Made by a program: the position numbers and the translations under genes. Below the pieces are notes generated by a model. The model was not told the origin of the DNA and ran no database searches. It saw only the letters and a program-made list of their open reading frames with translations. Positions 22,346 through 31,338 of a stretch of 64,000 nt of DNA are shown here, in pieces. The stretch is from positions 117,183 to 181,182 of the forward strand of contig NZ_ANIJ01000010.1 of assembly GCF_000347035.1 (NCBI RefSeq), in the 5' to 3' direction. This DNA is from Leptospira sp. B5-022. GTDB lineage: Bacteria; Spirochaetota; Leptospiria; Leptospirales; Leptospiraceae. Position 1 is the first letter of the stretch, and every line of letters begins with the position of its first letter.

Positions 22346-22921
22346 TTATTTCTCCGAAACGAGAAGTTTTACCGTTTTCGAAGCGGATCGTATCGCATTC
22401 GTATTTCGGCTGGTCCTGGAAATCAGGATGGCTCCTTCCAATAAAGAAAGAATACCTACTGCGAGTTCGCCGGACTTGTTCTCCTCGAATCCGTTTTTCC
22501 GGAAAAACGAATCCAATATGGAGATCCAATCTTGGAAAACCGCAGCGCAAGTTGAGTTCACTAAAGAAGGTTCCGAAGCGGTCTCGGAAGCAGTGGTCAT
22601 AATCGGGCAACCCTTGGAAAAACCGGAGGATACAAGCCTATTTTCCAAGGCGGAAAATATCGTTTGGATCCCGGATGGAACCGATTTGGCGGAATCCAAA
22701 ACCGCTTTCAGTTCCTTGGCCAATTCATTGCCCGATACCAGAAGAGCTAAAGAGGCCAATTCCTCCTTCCCACCGGGAAAATGGAAATAGATCGATCCTT
22801 TCGGGGCTTTTGCGTCTTCTACGATATCGTTTAACCCGGTTCCCGCATATCCCCCGACTTCCAGACGTTCCGCCATGGCACGGACCATCTTTTCCTTCGC
22901 GATTTCTCCCTTCTGACCCAT
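22346..22921 (-). CDS. TetR family regulator, LmrA/YxaF type
   Basis: 191 residues. The helix-turn-helix contains LNDIVEDAKAPKGSIYFHFPGGKEEL, in which KGSIYFHFPGGKEEL marks the LmrA/YxaF group. The C-terminal domain has FSKGCPIMTTASETA, also typical. These repressors control nearby resistance or detoxification genes. It is directly followed by the metallo-hydrolase gene (2-base gap), which is probably its target together with itself. A GACCGGTC palindrome upstream is a likely operator. Confidence 0.9.
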   Translation of the reverse strand: MGQKGEIAKEKMVRAMAERLEVGGYAGTGLNDIVEDAKAPKGSIYFHFPGGKEELASLALLVSGNELAKELKAVLDSAKSVPSGIQTIFSALENRLVSSGFSKGCPIMTTASETASEPSLVNSTCAAVFQDWISILDSFFRKNGFEENKSGELAVGILSLLEGAILISRTSRNTNAIRSASKTVKLLVSEK

Positions 22922-22944
22922 CAGACCTTTAAATCAGTAAATAA

Positions 22945-22956
22945 TAGACCGGTCAA
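22945..22956. promoter_or_regulatory. TAGACCGGTCAA, candidate operator for the adjacent TetR
   Basis: The 8-bp palindrome GACCGGTC lies 26 bases upstream of the TetR start and is flanked by TA and AA. LmrA/YxaF-type repressors are known to bind TAGACC-GTC-like boxes upstream of their own genes, so location and sequence agree. Binding itself is an inference. Confidence 0.55.
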
Positions 22957-23054
22957 CATATTTTTTAGATCCGAACGGAAAACCTGAATCATAGATGAAG
23001 AATGGATCCTCGGTTTGACCGAGACCCATTCTGCCTAGCAAACGAATGGAGATT

Positions 23055-24644
23055 TTAGGATTTACCTTCTAGAATCCCGGCCATATTCTCCCGGACTTCT
23101 ATGATCAATTCTTCTCTAAGTTTTTGTCGGATCGCACTGATCTTCTCTTCAAACTTCAGTTTTTCTCCCATTTGGCGGTATTGGATATCTCCCAACTCTC
23201 GAAAAACATCGGTTAACATATTTCCTTTAAACCCTAAAAAAAATGCCAACCTCCTATACCAAGGAAATGTGTGAGAAAGACAATTATAACCTACATTCCG
23301 AAAATCCTCCGCGGCAGATTCGTCCGATAGCAAAGGAAGAAGTTTGTCCTTGTTTTTGAATAACATCAACAGAAAGCTAAGGCTGGTCATATTGTAAAAC
23401 GCGAATTTTTCGGACAATTCGCGGAGCATATTTTTGATCAAAACCTTGTCCCAAGGACAGATAAACAATTCAGGACCTTCCGGACTATAGTAAATGCAGC
23501 TTAATAAGCTGGAGTCATGTTGCACGGATTTAATCACTTCCGAATCGAATGGCAAATCCCTTCCGATGGACAAAGACATATAACGTGCCATAGCTCCTTT
23601 TCCGCTTAACACTACTTTTTTAAGGCCGTTCTCTACGCTCTTCTCTCTGGCACCTTTCAGGAACATATCACTTTCCAAAGATTTCTGAGAAATTACTCTG
23701 GCTAAACGAAAGAAGTCAGAATAGGCGCCTTTATTCCCTGAAAGTTGGGTTAACTTTGCAAATTCTTCCGAGTAAATGGATTTTCGGATCAACAATGGAT
23801 CGTTGTTCAATATACCGGATTCGTCGGAAAGTATTGCCTCTCGTATCGAGACCAATTGTTCCGCTAATTTTGGATTTTCTGAAACTAATTTAGGGACTAC
23901 TTTTTTTTCGTACAATTCGGAAACTTGCGTAAACAATATATCCGCATCCTGGTCCGGAACATGAATATAACCGCAGGTAGAAGTCCTGGTAAGGATCTCC
24001 TCTTCTTGGATGAACGAATGGATGAGTTTATAATAATCATCCAACAACTCCTTCTGCATTATGTTTTTATGATATATTTTTCCTAATAATTCTTTGGCCT
24101 TATCTGTATATGCGTACTTAAAATGCGGAATATTTCCATCCGCCAAAGAATATAACACTTCGTTTAAAACGATCTCCCGATCGTTTTGGGAGGAGATCTC
24201 GAAATTTCTGATCGTGCCTGCTGATTTTCGGACGATCTGAAAGAATATATCCCTCACAGTTTCGGGATTTCCTTTTTTGGAGGATTTGGCTCCCAATACA
24301 TGGAGTACGATCTCTAATTCCCCCGTGTTCTTCTTGGCAAAGATCCTAGGAACAACCAATACTAAACCCTTGGAGATCAGTTCGCTTATTTCCTCCACAA
24401 ACTTGTAATCCAGTTCTGCGGTTGCCGGGTAAGTAGGGATCTTACCCGAATTTAATCCTTCACTATTCGTAGATTCACCCGCAGTCAATAAAAGCCTTTC
24501 CATTTCAGGGCTGAAATAAGGCCTTTCATCGTTAGGATAAGAGTCTTTGGATTTGATCTGTAAATAGGTAGGCCTGAAAGAGGCGAATTTTCCGAACTCA
24601 TTATTTGGTTGGTCTTGTTGATCAAGTGTTGTCATCGTTTCCAT
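23055..24644 (-). CDS. hypothetical protein
   Basis: 529 residues, soluble, with no signal peptide or recognised domain. It is rich in charged helices, with a proline- and aromatic-rich start and a glutamate-rich C-terminal helix (KLKFEEKISAIRQKLREELIIEV). The single cysteine motifs do not form a metal site that I can see. It stands alone on the minus strand. Codon use is like that of the neighbours, so it is probably a stable resident gene. Confidence 0.7.
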   Translation of the reverse strand: METMTTLDQQDQPNNEFGKFASFRPTYLQIKSKDSYPNDERPYFSPEMERLLLTAGESTNSEGLNSGKIPTYPATAELDYKFVEEISELISKGLVLVVPRIFAKKNTGELEIVLHVLGAKSSKKGNPETVRDIFFQIVRKSAGTIRNFEISSQNDREIVLNEVLYSLADGNIPHFKYAYTDKAKELLGKIYHKNIMQKELLDDYYKLIHSFIQEEEILTRTSTCGYIHVPDQDADILFTQVSELYEKKVVPKLVSENPKLAEQLVSIREAILSDESGILNNDPLLIRKSIYSEEFAKLTQLSGNKGAYSDFFRLARVISQKSLESDMFLKGAREKSVENGLKKVVLSGKGAMARYMSLSIGRDLPFDSEVIKSVQHDSSLLSCIYYSPEGPELFICPWDKVLIKNMLRELSEKFAFYNMTSLSFLLMLFKNKDKLLPLLSDESAAEDFRNVGYNCLSHTFPWYRRLAFFLGFKGNMLTDVFRELGDIQYRQMGEKLKFEEKISAIRQKLREELIIEVRENMAGILEGKS

Positions 24645-24977
24645 TTGAACATCCGAAAAGAATTCAATAAATTTCTTCCTAAAATAGGAAGACGAAAATA
24701 ATACAGGGATTATTCGGAATTTTAAGATAATATAATAGATTAAATATTTATTTATGTTAAGTATAATTTCATAACCGCTCCAAAATTAGTTCCAAAGCAT
24801 TACTCTTACAAAAAATATGTCTTATTACGTTTTTCGAATAGATATTGCATACTTACTTAAATAGACAATATAAGCGCAGTTCGCCTTAATCCGTTTGAAC
24901 AGCAGCTTGTTGGAATTCCTACAAATTTGTAGTGGGAATATGCTTGCTATACATCCATCCGGTTCCAAGATCTCCGC
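24645..24977. other. AT-rich divergent intergenic region upstream of ppa
   Basis: No gene is visible. Positions 24720-24790 are very AT-rich. At 24908-24923 lies TGTTGGAATTCCTACA, one copy of the dispersed 16-bp palindrome. Just before ppa there is a promoter-like pair, TTGTAG and an extended -10 (see the separate entry). Confidence 0.5.
24927..24953 (+). promoter_or_regulatory. putative sigma-70 promoter of ppa (extended -10)
   Basis: TTGTAG (24927-24932) is followed after 15 bases by TATACA with a TGC in front, giving the extended -10 TGCTATACA. The predicted start would be about 18 bases before the ppa ATG. Spacing is short, so the extended -10 would carry most of the activity. This rests on pattern only. 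Confidence 0.35.
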
Positions 24978-25517
24978 ATGATACAACATCCTTGGCACGA
25001 GGCCAGCCCCGGTCCGAATCCTCCTCATGAAGTCCACGCACTTGTGGAAATCCCTTCCGGAAGTAAGGCTAAGTTCGAAGTGGATAAGGAATCAGGACTC
25101 ATCAAATTGGATCGGGTACTTTTTGCTTCCGCACATTATCCTGCTCATTACGGTTTTATTCCTCAAACCTTGGGAGATGATAAGGATCCTTTGGATATCT
25201 TAGTTCTTTGCTCGGAAGAGGTTCCCCCGCTTTGTTTAGTGCCTGCCAGAGTGGTCGGTGTTATGAGAATGATAGATAGGGGGGAAGGTGACGAAAAAAT
25301 CCTAGCGGTCGCCTCGGGGGATAGAAGTTTCGACGGTATAGAACACGTGTCCCAACTTCCGAATTCCTTCAGGGCGGAGTTGACCCACTTCTTCTCCGTT
25401 TATAAACAATTGGAAAAAAAAGAAGTTAGGGTAGAAGAACCGGAAGGCCCCGAGGTAGCGAAAGAGCTGATCCTAAGGGCATTAGATTTTTATAAACAGA
25501 AGTTCCCTAAAAAGTGA
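24978..25517 (+). CDS. ppa: inorganic pyrophosphatase, family I
   Basis: Hydrolyses pyrophosphate to phosphate in the cytoplasm, driving biosynthesis. 179 residues, the usual length. Signatures: EIPSGSKAKFEVDKESG near the start, YPAHYGFIPQTLGDDKDPLDILV with the three aspartates of the DxxDPxD metal site, and VGVMRMIDRGEGDEKILAV. It converges on the cyclase gene with only 2 bases between the ends. Confidence 0.95.
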   Translation: MIQHPWHEASPGPNPPHEVHALVEIPSGSKAKFEVDKESGLIKLDRVLFASAHYPAHYGFIPQTLGDDKDPLDILVLCSEEVPPLCLVPARVVGVMRMIDRGEGDEKILAVASGDRSFDGIEHVSQLPNSFRAELTHFFSVYKQLEKKEVRVEEPEGPEVAKELILRALDFYKQKFPKK

Positions 25518-25519
25518 GA

Positions 25520-27427
25520 TCAACCCAAGACCTCGTATACTTCGCTGGACTTGGATTTTCCCTTTACTTTGACCTTACCCAATTTTTTGAAAGAATATTT
25601 CCTGCGATTCTTCAACTTACGATATGTGCTTTCACTAAGTAGAAGATTCGCATGGAACTCCTTAGTTAGTCCCTCGATCCTTGAAGCAAGATTCACCGCG
25701 TCCGAGATCACCGTCCCGTCCATTCTTTCTTCTTCCCCGATCGTTCCAAGCATCAATGTCCCCGTATGAAGTCCGATACCGATCTGTATCGGTTCATAAT
25801 GTCTATCTGCCCTGGATTGGTTTAAACCCTCCAGCTCTCGGAGCATTTCCATTGCGGCGTCCAAAGCTTGGTCGGGCAGACTAGGAAAGAGCGCCATGAT
25901 CCCGTCCCCTAGATATTTATCTATAAAACCGCCGTGTTTACGGATAATTGGTCCCATTCTTCTCATATAAGAATTCAAAAAATCGAAATTGTCTTTGGGA
26001 GTCATCTTTTCGGAAAGTTGTGTAAAGGATCTGATATCCGAAAAAAGAATCGTCATTTCTCTTTGGACCTGATCTCCCAAACCGATCTCCGTAATATCGC
26101 TCTTGTTCAAAAACTTCAGAAACGCCAATGGAACGAATCTACTGTAGGCCTTGTTCACTTCCAATAAGTTATCGGATAGACGTTCTATATATAGGAACGC
26201 CTGAGAAAACCGGAAAGAAAGTAGATAAGATTGTACGAAGATAAAAACGAATAGTCCTAAAGGAAGATAATATCCCGTATTGATCACCGCCTGAGAATAC
26301 AAACTATCGTTGATAGCGGCCACAGTTAAAGCGATCACTCCGCCGATCGCCATGAGGGAACCTTCCGCCCCGTTTCTTACCAATCGGACTAATACGAAGA
26401 AGATCCATAATATTACAAAAATCAAACATACTTGGAATGGGATCAAAGTATGAGTATAAATACTCGCCGGAGTCACGATCACCATCGCGGATACGACAAG
26501 GTTAAACCCGATAAAAAACTTTCTTAACTTAGCGGAGAATGAATGCGGATACAATGCGTCCAGATAATATATGAAGAATGGCACCGCCAGATAAAAGGAA
26601 ATATATTCCAATTTATTAAAGAATTCCCAAGGCAAATGCGGAAATTTCTGGATCAGGAATCTTTCTCCCGTTACGAATATCCTAAGACAAATGCTAGCGC
26701 AGAATGCTCCGAAAAACAATCCGGTCATATCCCTTCTTCTTAAAGAATACAGACCGAAATGGTACAATGCCATGATGATAATACTTCCGAACAAGAACAT
26801 TTCGCTAAAAGAGCTATTATCACGGAAGTTCAGAAGATCCGCTTCCGTTCCCATTCTAAGGGATTCCCAAAGTCCTCCCTTATAATGATTAAAATTCGAT
26901 ATCTCCACTTGGATTAAGATCTCTTTAGTAGGTTGGCCGATCGCAACGTAAAGAGGAAGATACTGAGGACGAGATGAATTCTTATCGGGACCCACCACAC
27001 CATTTCCCATGATCTTCTTCCCATCCACATAAATGGAAGCGGCAGTTCCCGCACCCTGGAAGTGCATCATGAGCCTTCCCTGATTTTGGCCCGGAATAAT
27101 TTTTAATGTATAAGTTCCATAACCGAATGCCATTAAAGGATTCATCCCTTCTAATTTAGGGATTTGATTCCAATTTCCCGGAACATTCACAATATGAGTT
27201 TGCACGTCTTTAGGGCCGAGATCCGGTCTGGAAACGCTAAGTTTCATCCATTGAAATTTCCATTCTCCATCCAATTTTACGATCCCATCGTCCGCAAAAT
27301 TCCAATCTCTCAGATCCAAAACCCCGTCTTCGGCAAGGGGAGAAATTTTAGAAGAGTTTTTGTTGCGGCAGGAGAATAATATAAGGATCAAAAATAGTAG
27401 AAGTGGAATAACTTTTAAGGCTTTCAT
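25520..27427 (-). CDS. 7TMR-DISM lipoprotein sensor with class III adenylate cyclase output
   Basis: I choose the ATG at 27427 (635 residues), because it begins a lipoprotein signal, MKALKVIPLLLFLILILFSC; the longer open frame upstream has no family match. Then comes a periplasmic jelly-roll sensor (VLDLRDWNFADDGIVKLDGEWKFQW onward), seven transmembrane helices (about 215-420), a short linker and a cyclase domain. The domain has MTILFSDIRSFTQL with a metal Asp, FIDKYLGDGIMA with the base-binding Lys, and GTVISDAVNLASRIEG with Asp, Asn and Arg. An external ligand probably controls cAMP synthesis. The N-terminal half is paralogous to the protein at 37883. Confidence 0.9.
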   Translation of the reverse strand: MKALKVIPLLLFLILILFSCRNKNSSKISPLAEDGVLDLRDWNFADDGIVKLDGEWKFQWMKLSVSRPDLGPKDVQTHIVNVPGNWNQIPKLEGMNPLMAFGYGTYTLKIIPGQNQGRLMMHFQGAGTAASIYVDGKKIMGNGVVGPDKNSSRPQYLPLYVAIGQPTKEILIQVEISNFNHYKGGLWESLRMGTEADLLNFRDNSSFSEMFLFGSIIIMALYHFGLYSLRRRDMTGLFFGAFCASICLRIFVTGERFLIQKFPHLPWEFFNKLEYISFYLAVPFFIYYLDALYPHSFSAKLRKFFIGFNLVVSAMVIVTPASIYTHTLIPFQVCLIFVILWIFFVLVRLVRNGAEGSLMAIGGVIALTVAAINDSLYSQAVINTGYYLPLGLFVFIFVQSYLLSFRFSQAFLYIERLSDNLLEVNKAYSRFVPLAFLKFLNKSDITEIGLGDQVQREMTILFSDIRSFTQLSEKMTPKDNFDFLNSYMRRMGPIIRKHGGFIDKYLGDGIMALFPSLPDQALDAAMEMLRELEGLNQSRADRHYEPIQIGIGLHTGTLMLGTIGEEERMDGTVISDAVNLASRIEGLTKEFHANLLLSESTYRKLKNRRKYSFKKLGKVKVKGKSKSSEVYEVLG

Positions 27428-27635
27428 AGGATTTTGATTCGAAATTGGACGATGTAACGTCTTTGTTTTCCTCGGGTCGAAAGCTGAATTTCCCGGCCCT
27501 TTTACGGAAAGCGGAAGTAATACTAATAAAATTCCGAAATCAATTAAATCAGAAATTCGAAAATCACACGGGATTTCCGAAATTTTTTTCCTACGATAAT
27601 CTATAACTCTCGTTCGATGAAAATCTTGTAGTGGG

Positions 27636-27663
27636 CTCCCGGACGAACATCCGGGAGTTTTTT
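27636..27663 (+). terminator. strong intrinsic terminator without an upstream plus-strand gene
   Basis: A perfect 8-bp stem, CTCCCGGA and TCCGGGAG with loop CGAACA, is followed by six T. It is a textbook terminator on the plus strand, yet the nearest plus-strand gene (ppa) ends 2.1 kb upstream, with a minus-strand gene between. Read on the minus strand it has no U tract. It could end a short RNA made between 27430 and 27660 or antisense transcription. Confidence 0.6.
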
Positions 27664-27669
27664 CGTATC

Positions 27670-28491
27670 TTAGAATTTTTGTAAGAAGGTTTCCAAAATA
27701 TTGCGAAATTCTTCCGGTTGGTCCAATTGCAACCAATGCCCGGCATTTGAGATCACCCTATGAGGAAATCCTAAATGTAATCTATGCAATGCATACTGGT
27801 CGTCGTTTTCGGGAGTAACGATCGCAAGTTTTGGGCCTACAAATCTTTTTAAAGAATGGTTCGGATTATAATCCAATAATTCGGAAGTGATCTTGATCAC
27901 CATATCTTTTGGAGTCCTAGTTAATTCTTTCATCAGTCTTTCTTTTACTTCAGGTTTAGAATTTGCTAACAATTGTTCCCAATAAGATTCCGTAGTTTGC
28001 ACATAAGCATCCGAAAGTAAGGCGTTTTTGATCTGAGCACGAACGGACTCAGGCAATTTTTTAGGGTCCCCATTGGAGTCTACAAGAACCAATCCTGCCA
28101 CCCTACTTGGATTTTCTCCTGCGTATTGTAATGCGACACTTCCTCCCATACTATGACCGACGAGTACGAATCTTTGTAATCCCAGAAGATTTACCACTGT
28201 GGCAAGATCCTTCGTCATAGAAGAGATCTTATAATCTCCGTCCTTTGGAAATTCAGAATCTCCATGCCCTCTGAGTTCTATTCGGACTACTCTTCTGTTA
28301 GGGACGAGCGCCTCTTTTATCTCTTCCCAATGAGAAACATTTCCGCCAAAAGAATGGATAAATACCACAGGTATACCGCCGAATCCCTCGTCTCTATAGG
28401 AAATTTTTCCCGTAGGACCGTGAACGGAGGTTTTGATAATTTCACCTTTACAAAGAACGATGCCAAAAACGGAAGTTGCTAAAGTAATCAT
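27670..28491 (-). CDS. alpha/beta hydrolase
   Basis: 273 residues. The fold is clear: FIHSFGGNVSHWEEI (oxyanion region), ELRGHGDSEFP, the nucleophile elbow VGHSMGGSVAL, and the catalytic His in ISNAGHWLQLDQPEEF near the C-terminus. The acidic residue is probably in the ENDDQ segment. A short hydrophobic N-terminus (ITLATSVFGIVLC) may be a signal anchor. The substrate is unknown. It is divergent from a WYL regulator whose probable operator covers its promoter. Confidence 0.88.
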   Translation of the reverse strand: MITLATSVFGIVLCKGEIIKTSVHGPTGKISYRDEGFGGIPVVFIHSFGGNVSHWEEIKEALVPNRRVVRIELRGHGDSEFPKDGDYKISSMTKDLATVVNLLGLQRFVLVGHSMGGSVALQYAGENPSRVAGLVLVDSNGDPKKLPESVRAQIKNALLSDAYVQTTESYWEQLLANSKPEVKERLMKELTRTPKDMVIKITSELLDYNPNHSLKRFVGPKLAIVTPENDDQYALHRLHLGFPHRVISNAGHWLQLDQPEEFRNILETFLQKF

Positions 28492-28515
28492 AAAAACAAG
28501 TATAGAAGATTATAC

Positions 28516-28532
28516 ATGACAAGTTCTGTCAT
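28516..28532. promoter_or_regulatory. ATGACA-AGTTC-TGTCAT dyad, candidate operator of the WYL regulator
   Basis: A perfect 6-bp inverted repeat with a 5-base centre lies in the 64-base gap between the divergent hydrolase and WYL-regulator genes, 24 bases from each start. Operators of the TGACA-TGTCA type are common next to YafY-like regulators. Control of both genes by this site is an inference. Confidence 0.55.
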
Positions 28533-28555
28533 ATTTATAGATTTATACTAAATTT

Positions 28556-29506
28556 ATGAGAGCTGATAGGCTTCTAAATATCCTTCTACATCTACAGGCG
28601 AAAGGAAGGACCACCGCTAAGGAACTTTCCAAAAAATTGGAAATTTCCGAACGAACAGTGCATAGGGATATGGAAGCTCTTTCTTCCGCCGGTATTCCGA
28701 TCTATGCGGAAAGAGGGATCGGCGGAGGTTGGAGTTTAAGCGAAGGTTATAGGACGAACCTTACCGGCTTTAAGAAGGAAGAAGTAATCTCTCTGCTTCT
28801 TGTACATTCTTCTCGGGTCTTGGAAGATTTAGGAAAGAAGAAGGATTTCGATTCCGCATTCGTCAAACTGATGGCTTCTCTCCCTCCCGCATATAAAAAA
28901 GATGCGGAAACAGCCAGACAAAGAATTCATATAGACGGTCTAGGTTGGGGGCGCGCGATCCGAGAACTTCCGGTTCTTCCTATACTACAAGACGCAGTTT
29001 GGGAGGAAAAAAAAGTAAAGATCATCTACGAAAAAGACGGAGGAAAACCCGAACCGAGGATCATAGACCCGTACGGACTTGTGGCAAAAGACACTATCTG
29101 GTATGTAGTTGCCAAACGAGGAAAAGAAATGAGGGTTTATCGGATCTCTCGGATCAAAGAAGCGACAATCACAACGGAAAGATTCGAAAGACCTAAAAAA
29201 TTCGATCTCGGAAAATATTGGGAAGAATGGATCAAGGAATTCAAATCCAGAGTCCCTAAATATCTGATCAAAATTAAAGTCACTGATTCCGTTGCGGAAC
29301 ATATCAAAAGTATTCCTTACATGAAATGCCTGAACCAAAAACCTATACAAAAAGGTTTTACAGAAATGATAATCGATATGGAAACCAAGGAATGGGCGTT
29401 AGGAAATATGCTGCAATATTGTGATTCCGTCTTTGTCCTAGAACCCTTGGAATTGCAGGAAGCAATTCGACATAAGGCTAAACAAATCCTAAAAATTTAC
29501 GAATAA
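28556..29506 (+). CDS. YafY/WYL-domain transcriptional regulator
   Basis: 316 residues. An N-terminal HTH (LLNILLHLQAKGRTTAKELSKKLEISERTVHRDMEALSSAGIPIYAERGIGGGWSL) is followed by a WYL domain around residues 140-220 (AVWEEKKVKIIYEKDGG, RIIDPYGLVAKDTIWYVVAKRGKEMRVYRISRI) and a C-terminal extension. Regulators of this type control a neighbouring gene in response to a small ligand; here the divergent alpha/beta hydrolase is the obvious candidate. Confidence 0.93.
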   Translation: MRADRLLNILLHLQAKGRTTAKELSKKLEISERTVHRDMEALSSAGIPIYAERGIGGGWSLSEGYRTNLTGFKKEEVISLLLVHSSRVLEDLGKKKDFDSAFVKLMASLPPAYKKDAETARQRIHIDGLGWGRAIRELPVLPILQDAVWEEKKVKIIYEKDGGKPEPRIIDPYGLVAKDTIWYVVAKRGKEMRVYRISRIKEATITTERFERPKKFDLGKYWEEWIKEFKSRVPKYLIKIKVTDSVAEHIKSIPYMKCLNQKPIQKGFTEMIIDMETKEWALGNMLQYCDSVFVLEPLELQEAIRHKAKQILKIYE

Positions 29507-29594
29507 AATCTTCCTCCGGATCGAACCCTCGGCGACTCATAAGAAGATTGATTTTCCTGTAAATCGGGGATAATTTTTCGAATAGAATTTTTTC

Positions 29595-30440
29595 ATGTCT
29601 TTTTCTCCTAAAAACTACTGGATCCGAAATCCGAACTTTCTGGAAAACCAGGAAGATGCGATCCTAATCTCCGATAATAAGGGAAAACTTTTGGATTCAA
29701 ATTCTCAGGCGAAAGAACTTGGGCTTGTTCCCGAAAAAAATGACCTGAAACAATCTTCTTGGTATCCGAAACTCTCACAAGCGGATTCCAAAGAACATTC
29801 TCATCTTACCTTACACCTTACTTCGGGTAAAAAAAGATTTATATGCAGGACAATTCCAATCCTTATAGATGAAAAAGAACCTGCAAAAGCGTTCTATTTT
29901 AGGGACATCACAGAAAAGACATTTTTAGAAGCCAAGGCAAAAAGATACGAAGCCCTTTTTCGACGAAGAGAAAACAAAATTAAAGAATTAGAGATCCGTG
30001 ATAAACTCACAGGGCTTTTTAATCGAGAATATATGATCGAATCTTTCCTTGCGGAACTGCATAGAGCGGAAAGAAGTGGGACCACCATCGGAGTGGTTTT
30101 TTTTGATATAGACGGTGTAAAAGAGATCAACGAGACTTTCGGTAATAGCGGAGGAGACCTCCTTCTGAAAGAAATGGGTAGGATACTTTTGGAAAATTCC
30201 AGAAGAAGTGATATCGCTTCTCGGATCGGAGGTGAAAAATTCTTACTCCTTCTTCCCGGAGCGCACAAGAATATTGTTTTGGAAAGAGCGGAGAAAATCA
30301 AAAGATTATTTTCGGAGTATAGCTCCAACGGTTCTTGGGGAAAAGTGAAAATTACCGTCTCCTTGGGAGTGGCAATGTATCCGGAAGACGGTTCCACATA
30401 CGATATTCTTCTGCAAAAAGTCCAAACAGGAAACTTCTAA
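29595..30440 (+). CDS. PAS-GGDEF protein with degenerate GGEKF motif
   Basis: 281 residues, soluble. Residues 14-110 look like a PAS sensor (EDAILISDNKGKLLDSNSQAKELG), then a helical linker and a GGDEF domain starting RDKLTGLFNREYMIE. The metal Asp is present in VVFFDIDGVKEINETFG, but the signature loop reads RIGGEKF instead of GGDEF or GGEEF. The third position is acidic, the fourth is Lys. No RxxD inhibitory site precedes it. Activity as a diguanylate cyclase is therefore doubtful; it may bind GTP or act as a partner protein. Confidence 0.85.
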   Translation: MSFSPKNYWIRNPNFLENQEDAILISDNKGKLLDSNSQAKELGLVPEKNDLKQSSWYPKLSQADSKEHSHLTLHLTSGKKRFICRTIPILIDEKEPAKAFYFRDITEKTFLEAKAKRYEALFRRRENKIKELEIRDKLTGLFNREYMIESFLAELHRAERSGTTIGVVFFDIDGVKEINETFGNSGGDLLLKEMGRILLENSRRSDIASRIGGEKFLLLLPGAHKNIVLERAEKIKRLFSEYSSNGSWGKVKITVSLGVAMYPEDGSTYDILLQKVQTGNF

Positions 30441-30441
30441 T

Positions 30442-30981
30442 TTAACTTCTTTTGCCGGGCTTAAAAGCGGATGTTATGTTTTTAGCGGCCAGCTTTTTCT
30501 CATAAAATTCCTTGGAAGCGGCGTAGATCGTCTTTTCGAAAGTTGCGTATACGTTTCCTTCTTCGTCCTCGTACTTTGCAGGAAGATCGAAAACAATTTC
30601 ACCTTTTTCTAATATATCTTGTTTCGTTTTTTGGATCAATTCTTCCGTGATCAAAAATCGGATCTTCACTTTGTCAAGAATGGGACGGACAAATTTTACT
30701 TTTGCAGCCTTGTCCCATACCACATAATCCGGCCCGAGAATCCACATCATCATCAACATATAATACGGATCAACGGAGCTATAGATACTTCCCCCGTAAA
30801 TTGTTCCTACTCGATTTAATGTACGTAAATTTTTTTTTAGGCTAACATGAAGCTCTCTCATATCGGAAGAGATGAATTGTATTTTCCCCCCGGTACACCA
30901 CAAACAAGGCCAATGGTTCAAACGAAAACGTAACCACCAAGAAGATAGAGATTCATTTTTATCGCTCGGATATAATTTCAT
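30442..30981 (-). CDS. DUF4442 hot-dog fold protein
   Basis: 179 residues. The layout matches DUF4442: WWLRFRLNHWPCLWCTGGKIQFISSDMRELHVSLKKN at the start, then RVGTIYGGSIYSSVDPYYMLMMM, which corresponds to the hot-dog central helix, and strands KFVRPILDKVKIRFLI. The family is related to thioesterases but has no proven reaction. It converges on the GGDEF gene with 1 base between the ends. Confidence 0.82.
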   Translation of the reverse strand: MKLYPSDKNESLSSWWLRFRLNHWPCLWCTGGKIQFISSDMRELHVSLKKNLRTLNRVGTIYGGSIYSSVDPYYMLMMMWILGPDYVVWDKAAKVKFVRPILDKVKIRFLITEELIQKTKQDILEKGEIVFDLPAKYEDEEGNVYATFEKTIYAASKEFYEKKLAAKNITSAFKPGKRS

Positions 30982-31338
30982 AACGGATTCTTTGCTGTCA
31001 GGATGAAAACGACATTCTTCTCGTCAAAACGATTTCCCTTCTGTCCATTCCGAAAAATCCCCCTTATAGTCCGTCCTCACAACATAGACTATCGATCAAC
31101 GGAGAGTAAAAAGTTCCAAGAAGTAACCAAGGAGACTCTTATATTCCGATTATATTAAGATAATATATCTATAACCTTTTCATTCTTTAGAAAACGATCG
31201 TTATGTGAACTTTTTAAAAATATTCGAAAGGACGTTGACAGGGATAAACTTTCGAGTATTTCTTTTTCTACTCCGGATACCGGAGCAAAGCATTAAGTTT
31301 TTGTAATGCATAAAAAAGATCATTTGAATGGTGAAAAA
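30982..31338. other. intergenic region upstream of the phospholipase gene
   Basis: About 350 bases without a gene. It contains TTGACA at 31235-31240, which could be a -35 element, though no good -10 sits at the right distance. A perfect hairpin, CTCCGG-ATA-CCGGAG, lies at 31271-31285, within the likely 5' leader of the phospholipase mRNA. Confidence 0.4.

Noticed and set aside
25520..27736. Longer form of the cyclase protein starting at 27736
   Set aside because: The added N-terminus overlaps the hydrolase gene and the terminator hairpin; the lipoprotein signal begins at 27427.
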